From Histomonas meleagridis (lineage: Eukaryota > Parabasalia > Tritrichomonadida > Dientamoebidae), in contig WSYJ01000178.1 in the NCBI GenBank assembly GCA_020186115.1, positions 1,302,001 to 1,366,000 of the forward strand: 64,000 nucleotides of DNA, given 5' to 3'. This document shows positions 59,022 to 64,000 of this stretch, piece by piece. Each line of letters starts with the position of its first letter. Within the stretch, counting starts at the first letter, position 1. The notes under the pieces were generated by a model. That model was not told the DNA's origin. It did not search any database and worked only from the letters and a program-made list of their open reading frames with translations. The translations under genes were made by a program, and so were the position numbers.

Positions 59022-59288
59022 AAAAAATAAAAAATAATTTAAACATTTTTAAGGTTAATCAACAATTAAATTTTATCGAACCTAAAAAAATTAAATGTTT
59101 GATCAAATTAATTTTAAAATTCTCATTCGCTTAAATAATTATTAATTGCTTTTTCCTTTAAAAAAGTAATTAAACTACTTATCAATATGACAAAATTGAT
59201 ATTATGCCTTTTTGAACTCTTTGATAATAATTCAAAACAAAAATAAAAAAACGTTAAGCAGTCAAATATTTTTACTGTTATTGTGAAA

Positions 59289-59720
59289 ATGAATTCGGAG
59301 TTTATGTTGGCTTCAAGAGATATTTCAAGAGATGATGATGACGATATCCCAATAGATGATAGTGATGATGAATATAAAAGTAGATCTGAAACTGTGGAAA
59401 AAATGATTTCTGAAATGACGGAAGAAGAAAGAACAAGATATAACATATTTCAATCACAGACTTGTAGATTCCCGAAAAATAAAGTTAAGAGCTTAATGCA
59501 AAATGCTGTACCTGGTGTTCAAGTTCAAAATAAAGCAGTCACAGTCGCATCATTCGCTGTTCGTTTATTTTCAGCAGAATTGATTGAGCTTGCACGTGAA
59601 ATTAGTGGAAATGAAGAACCTTTAACACCTGATCTTATAATGATAGCATTAAATGAAATAATTGACAAAGGAACCATTCCAGGATTAGGTCCAGGAACAA
59701 AAAAATCTCAAGTATTTTAA
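59289..59720 (+). CDS. TAF11: TFIID subunit TAF11
   Basis: 143 residues from the ATG at 59289; the frame reaches two codons further only through GTG. An acidic N-terminus (D-D-D-D-D-I-P-I-D-D-S-D-D-E) is followed by the TAF11 histone-fold: M-T-E-E-E-R-T-R-Y-N-I/x-F (about 43-54), F-P-K-N-K-V-K-S-L-M-Q (about 61-71), an A-V-T-V-A-S-F-A-V-R-L-F helix and E-L-I-E-L-A-R-E-I, then a loop and I-A-L-N-E-I-I-D-K-G-T-I-P (about 118-132), the exact counterpart of the K-x-K-G-x-I-P end in TAF11. TAF11 pairs with TAF13 in TFIID and stabilises TBP/TFIIA on promoters. Interesting in a lineage whose promoters use initiators and Myb-like boxes rather than TATA. Confidence 0.9.
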   Translation: MNSEFMLASRDISRDDDDDIPIDDSDDEYKSRSETVEKMISEMTEEERTRYNIFQSQTCRFPKNKVKSLMQNAVPGVQVQNKAVTVASFAVRLFSAELIELAREISGNEEPLTPDLIMIALNEIIDKGTIPGLGPGTKKSQVF

Positions 59721-59889
59721 AGCACTTCATTGTTTTTGTCATAAAAATTATAATATTTTTGCATTACTTTTTTTAAATGATTGACCAGTGATGCAAATGT
59801 TTAAATTTTTATTAAAAAAAAAGTATTAAACATATTAGCAAATATATCAAATTTTTTATGGAAAACACATTAATTTGGTGAAAGATGAT

Positions 59890-60282
59890 TTTTTGAGGCT
59901 TTTTTGTCCCTTCAAGAATCTTGCCAATTTGATTCATCTAAAGCTATTGGGTGTCTCTAAGTATATAGAGGTTATATCAGGCGACGAAGAAGACCTCCAA
60001 GCAAATATAGAGGAATATGGACCTGCTTGTGTTGCTATTGATGCTTCACACTGGAGTTTCCAACTTTATACCAGTGGAATTTATGATGAACCAAGATGCT
60101 CATCTACAGCACTTGACCATTGTGTTGGATGCGTTGGATTTGGTGTCGAAGGTACTACTAATTATTGGATTGTTCGTGACTCTTGGGGAGAATCATGGGG
60201 TGAAGACGGATATATCCGTATGATCAAGAACAAGAACAACCAATGTGGTATTGAGACTGATGCTGTTATCCCAATTGCTTAA
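59890..60282 (+). pseudogene. Papain-family cysteine protease remnant
   Basis: Only the C-terminal part of a clan CA protease is present. It carries the catalytic-His region A-L-D-H-C-V-G-C-V-G-F-G and then N-Y-W-I-V-R-D-S-W-G-E-S-W-G, ending with C-G-I-E-T-D-A-V-I-P. The conserved N-S-W-G asparagine is Asp here. The catalytic-Cys half is missing. A short upstream piece (Q-E-S-C-Q-F-D-S-S-K-A-I-G at about 59915-59955) is in another frame and interrupted by a stop at 59959-59961. A related piece at 59961-60050 reads D-E-E-D-L-Q-A-N-I-E-E-Y-G-P in frame. This is a broken duplicate of one of the numerous trichomonad cathepsin-L-like proteases. Confidence 0.8.
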
Positions 60283-60353
60283 AAAATTTATGAAACTTTT
60301 GTTTTGTACTGATGTAAAATATTCAAATTCAGCGGTTTCGACAGCTTCCAAAA

Positions 60354-62270
60354 ATGCATCCAAACATTATTCCTGCACCTTTACATCTGGAAGTTGGAAA
60401 CGGAGAATGGATATTAACCTCAAACGCAGTAATTATGTATGATTCTTCTGTAGAAGGGTTATTCTTTATTTCAAATTATCTTGCTAATTTTATCAGAAAA
60501 TCTACAGCTATCTCTATTAAAGTTTCAAACGTCATCAACTCAAATGGAATTGTTCTCAAAAAATCAGTTGGGTTTGGAAAAGAAGAATATTCACTCATAG
60601 TTGATACAGAAGGTGTTAAAATTTCTGCTTCAGAATATAACGGATTCTTTTATGGAGTTCAAACGCTATTACAACTTTTCCCAGTTGAAATTTTTAGCAG
60701 AGCTTATACTCCAAATATAAAATGGAGTGTTCCATTTATCAAAATATCTGATAAGCCAAGATTAGAATGGCGTGGGTTTTTATTAGATTGTAGTCGTCAT
60801 TTCTTTGATGTCAGTACAATTAAACATGTGTTAGATACAATGGCTCTTCATAAAATTAATGTATTCCATTGGCATCTTGTTGATGACCAATCATGGAGAA
60901 TTGAAATTAAAAAATATCCACTTTTAACACAGAAAGGAGCGCTTACTGACGAGCTTCCAATTCCATGGCATCGACTTGAATATGATGGAACTCCATATGG
61001 ACCATATTATTACACACAAGAAGAAATCAAAGAAGTTGTTGCTTATGCTAAATCATTAGCTATCACAGTTGTCCCTGAGATCGAAATGCCTGGTCATGCA
61101 GTGGCTGCTCTTTCGGGGTACCCCGAATTTTCTTGTAAAGGTGACACTTTTCGCCCGTTAACGTATTGGGGTTGTTCACCAGACGCATTTTGTCCTGGAA
61201 ATGATGGAACAATTAAATTCTTGGAAGACATATTAGATGAAGTAATGGAACTTTTTGATTCAAAGTTTATACATTGTGGTGGTGATGAATGTAGTAAATG
61301 TAGATGGGATGAATGTCCAAAATGTCAGAAAAGAATAAAGGATAAGGGATTAAAAAACACTGAAGAACTTCAATCATGGTTTGTTAACCAAATTGCTAAT
61401 TATGTCGAATCAAAAGGAAGACATATGATAGGTTGGGATGAGATTATGCAAGGCGGCCTCCCAAAGGAAGCATCTGTAATGAGTTGGCAAGGAGTTGAAG
61501 GAGGAACTAAAGCTGCGCAACAAGGACATTATGTCGTAATGTCACCAAATCCGATTCTTTATGTTGATCATGGCCAGTTACCAGTTGCTGAAAAATATGA
61601 ATATATTGTTGATTATTCAAAAGGACAACTTAATAATTTATATAAAGTATATACATTCGAACCAACAAAAGGAATCCCTGAAGAATGTAAGAAATATATT
61701 ATCGGAGCTCAATGTAATCTATTTGCTGAATATGTATGGGGAGGTAGAATGGATATCGATTACAAATATTTCCCACGTATGTGTGCTCTTTCTGAAGTAT
61801 GTTGGTCGAAATTAGAAGATAGAAGTATGGAAAATTTCTTAGCAAAAATGTCACGTTCTCATAGTGAAAGGTTAGTTAGATATGGCATTAACATTGGTCC
61901 TATCACAGGGCATAAAAACATTTATTGGAATAATAATCACATCAAAGCCAATGTTTTCACATCACATGTCTGGAATATTAACGGTGGAATTGGAATTCCT
62001 GCTTCATATCAAGCTGTGTTCATAATGAAAGCAGGAAATAATAATATTAAGGTGAGGAATGTTAAAATTTTATATGATGACGAAGTTGTCGCAAATGATT
62101 TAAGCGAAAAATTGGTAACAGAAATAAATACACCATCATTTAACTTCGTTATAAAAGAAAATGCAGAAGGTCATAACGTAACAATTAGTGCTGAATTATG
62201 TGGTATCGGTGGAAATGATTCATGTGGCGAGATACAGATTTACTATACAATGCCAAATGAGAATAAATAA
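60354..62270 (+). CDS. Beta-N-acetylhexosaminidase (GH20)
   Basis: 638 residues. The N-terminal GH20b-like domain is at about 5-125. The (beta/alpha)8 domain (about 135-500) starts W-R-G-F-L-L-D-C-S-R-H-F-F with the H-W-H-L-V-D-D-Q-S-W-R motif (172-182). The catalytic Asp-Glu pair is D311-E312 in H-C-G-G-D-E. V-P-E-I-E-M-P-G-H-A (240-249), E-A-S-V-M-S-W-Q-G and a late A-E-Y-V-W-G-G motif complete the active site. The C-terminal 120 residues are beta-rich. It removes terminal GlcNAc/GalNAc from glycoproteins. An obvious N-terminal signal peptide is missing (M-H-P-N-I-I-P-A-P), which is unusual for a lysosomal or secreted enzyme; no better start is in view. Confidence 0.92.
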   Translation: MHPNIIPAPLHLEVGNGEWILTSNAVIMYDSSVEGLFFISNYLANFIRKSTAISIKVSNVINSNGIVLKKSVGFGKEEYSLIVDTEGVKISASEYNGFFYGVQTLLQLFPVEIFSRAYTPNIKWSVPFIKISDKPRLEWRGFLLDCSRHFFDVSTIKHVLDTMALHKINVFHWHLVDDQSWRIEIKKYPLLTQKGALTDELPIPWHRLEYDGTPYGPYYYTQEEIKEVVAYAKSLAITVVPEIEMPGHAVAALSGYPEFSCKGDTFRPLTYWGCSPDAFCPGNDGTIKFLEDILDEVMELFDSKFIHCGGDECSKCRWDECPKCQKRIKDKGLKNTEELQSWFVNQIANYVESKGRHMIGWDEIMQGGLPKEASVMSWQGVEGGTKAAQQGHYVVMSPNPILYVDHGQLPVAEKYEYIVDYSKGQLNNLYKVYTFEPTKGIPEECKKYIIGAQCNLFAEYVWGGRMDIDYKYFPRMCALSEVCWSKLEDRSMENFLAKMSRSHSERLVRYGINIGPITGHKNIYWNNNHIKANVFTSHVWNINGGIGIPASYQAVFIMKAGNNNIKVRNVKILYDDEVVANDLSEKLVTEINTPSFNFVIKENAEGHNVTISAELCGIGGNDSCGEIQIYYTMPNENK

Positions 62271-63457
62271 TATCGACATTCATTTATACAAATAAAAAGT
62301 AAATTTTGTTTAAAAAAATCTTTTTATTGTACTAAATCTTTTCCAACATCTTAAGAAGTTTTAAAACATTTGAAATGTAACGAGCACTGCTTTTTTTCAT
62401 ATACAAATAATATGAGAAATATGTATTAGTACTAATTTTTAGAAATTTCTAAAAATGCAAATGTTTTGTTTTGCTTTCTAAACAAATTACCATTTCATAA
62501 AATTGTAAAAGCAAACTTGCTTTCACTTTGAATCGCAGATAAAGTTCAACCAACGATTTTGTTAATCGTTTTGTTTGATAAACAGAATGAATATGTCCAT
62601 TTAAAAAATCAAGAGAAAATAAAAAATAAAATATAAAAAATATTTTTACTGAAAATATTTTTTTATTAAATGTTTTAATATTTCTTTAACATCTGAGATT
62701 ATAAATTGGAGACAGCGATTATAACAAGAGTGTCTTCTTAAGTAAGAGGTATTGGATCATACTGAATTTTATAAATAACAAAAAGGGCAAAAATTAGATA
62801 CATTGTCTTAAATATAGATGAGGATACCATAAAACTAATTATACTGTTCATATTCAAGCTTTATATGTAATCAAAAACAATGTAAACCAAGTAGATGAAT
62901 CATTATTTGGTAAAAATTATCAAAACACATAAATTAAGATCTATTTCAACTTCAAAGTTGAAAATTCGAAAATAAATATAAAAACATATTTTTTTCATTG
63001 AGACCAAATTTATGGTTTGACTTGTTTGCTCTTATGTTTACTGGCTGTCTTATTGGTGATTTTTGTAATATGGATAGTACAAAATTAAATTTATTCATAA
63101 TAATCTTTTGAGACAAGCTAATTCAATATGTAATTTGTTTTAATATTCTTTCAAACAATTTTGTTAACATTGGTTTTAATTTTACAGAGCTTTAAGTTGA
63201 AATAACCCATTTTGCAGTTAATCACATCAATTATGTGAAGTGAAGTGTTTTATCATAGAAAAAGTCATGTAAAATTTTGATTTTTTACTTCACTCGGCTT
63301 CATTAAACTGTCACATTCATTTTTCTATACCATGGTCCATGTTTAACAGTTAAACAACAAACAATGCATTGAATTCATTGTTTACTTTGTATGATTTGAA
63401 TATATTTAATGAAAAATCTCTTAAAATAATATTAACAAATTTTCTCACCTCATTTTC
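62271..63457. other. Long intergenic region with small hairpins
   Basis: No gene seen in nearly 1.2 kb. At 63340-63356 there is a palindrome TGTTTAACAGTTAAACA. At 63359-63366 and 63376-63383 there are two arms (AAACAATG/CATTGTTT) with a 9-nt loop. CATGGTCCATG lies just upstream at 63331-63341. These are probably a local cluster of chance hairpins in AT-rich DNA. Confidence 0.35.
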
Positions 63458-64000
63458 ATGTTGGTATATTTTTTGACGATTCTCAACATTTTTAATTATA
63501 TTCCAGATGAATATAAAAGCCTTTCACAAAAAGCAAGAGAACAAGTCCGTCTCCGTGTTGTCAAGAGTGATCGTGAGCCAATATATAAGAAAGGATATTA
63601 TTCTCAAAAAGGAATTGACTTTTATCTGACCACAAACTTAATGAGTTCAACATCCAAAGGAATCAAAGGTTATGCTTTTGATAATGAAACCAAATCCATA
63701 GCAATCATACCTAATCGAAAGAAAGTTCTTTCTGATGATGCTGACATAAAGACAGGTTCATTTGTTGAACCAATAACAAAAGATATATATAAACTTTATA
63801 AAGTTGCTGATGATGGTGAAGTTCAAATATTTAAAACCAAAAAATTAGATAAATTACATGTTTTTAGGAATCTTCATTTATATACATCTCAACCAAATAA
63901 TAATAAAGATACAACGAATGAAGAGGAAGAAGAAGAATCAAATGAAAATATAGGATGGACAATTGGATATACTCCAGAGGACAAAACTACAGGATTATCA
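63458..64000 (+). CDS. Incomplete gene running off the window, unknown function
   Basis: The frame from the ATG at 63458 is open for at least 181 codons and reaches the end of the window without a stop. The first 15 residues are hydrophobic (M-L-V-Y-F-L-T-I-L-N-I-F-N-Y-I), a possible signal peptide or anchor. The rest is charged and rich in Lys, Asp, Asn, Ser and Thr, with V-V-K-S-D-R-E-P and K-G-I-D-F-Y-L-T-T-N motifs and an acidic run of six glutamates near 160-166. I recognise no family. The ATG follows about 1.2 kb of intergenic sequence, and no AACCGT element is seen close to it. Confidence 0.5.
   Translation, partial: MLVYFLTILNIFNYIPDEYKSLSQKAREQVRLRVVKSDREPIYKKGYYSQKGIDFYLTTNLMSSTSKGIKGYAFDNETKSIAIIPNRKKVLSDDADIKTGSFVEPITKDIYKLYKVADDGEVQIFKTKKLDKLHVFRNLHLYTSQPNNNKDTTNEEEEEESNENIGWTIGYTPEDKTTGLS

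Overview
The window looks like a gene-dense, very AT-rich chromosome segment of a parabasalid protist, most probably a Tritrichomonas foetus-type trichomonad. The grounds are: eukaryotic genes on both strands (eIF3c, eIF4A, TAF11, ribophorin I, MOB1, Rab GTPases, PTEN) that read as single uninterrupted frames with no canonical introns; very short 5' leaders; several stop codons embedded in TAAA, the known parabasalid stop/polyadenylation arrangement (for example near 3602, 9598, 11447, 24623, 30090 and 38753); and two families typical of trichomonads, the DUF3447/ankyrin proteins and BspA-like leucine-rich-repeat surface proteins with an Asn/Ser/Thr/Phe-rich stalk. The species name is inference.

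Layout. 0-2 kb: a broken importin-beta-like pseudogene. 2.6-3.6 kb: a close PTEN homologue. 4.2-6.5 kb: a broken DUF3447/ankyrin gene on the minus strand. 6.8-16 kb: HID1-like trafficking factor, RhoGAP protein, nicalin-like ER protein, a small cysteine-rich membrane protein, a multi-RRM protein, an unknown protein and a PH-RhoGAP-SH3-like protein. 16.7-19 kb: decayed ankyrin and BspA-like remnants. 19.3-24.6 kb: a polytopic membrane protein, a type I surface protein, a CEP131-like coiled coil and ribophorin I. 25-28.7 kb: a second BspA-like remnant and the best preserved ankyrin gene. 29-41.4 kb: a divergent pair of 4-TM paralogues, a RecQ-derived protein that lacks helicase motifs, eIF3c, an eIF4A-like helicase, a head-to-head Rab/RABL6 pair, a tubby-like protein, a tiny membrane protein, an RBX/APC11-type RING protein and a Rab5-like GTPase. 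41.7-53 kb: a TMEM131-like protein, MOB1, unknown proteins, an inositol polyphosphate kinase, a RhoGAP-like protein and a dual-specificity phosphatase. 54-62.3 kb: a 1588-residue adenylyl cyclase, TAF11, a cysteine-protease remnant and a GH20 hexosaminidase. An incomplete gene runs off the right end.

There is no operon logic. Many neighbours deal with membrane traffic and small-GTPase or phosphoinositide signalling (two Rabs, RABL6, three RhoGAP-fold proteins, PTEN, IPK, HID1, nicalin, ribophorin I, TMEM131). A short element with the core AACCGT/ACGGTT, often as CCGTTTATTT, recurs just upstream of many starts and resembles Myb-recognition elements described in trichomonads.

The most unusual feature is in the ankyrin genes. 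Every ankyrin repeat is interrupted at the same loop by an AT-rich spacer with discrete lengths (83, 63 or 66 nt). The commonest length, 83, is not a multiple of three, yet the 87-nt ankyrin modules between spacers stay almost entirely open.
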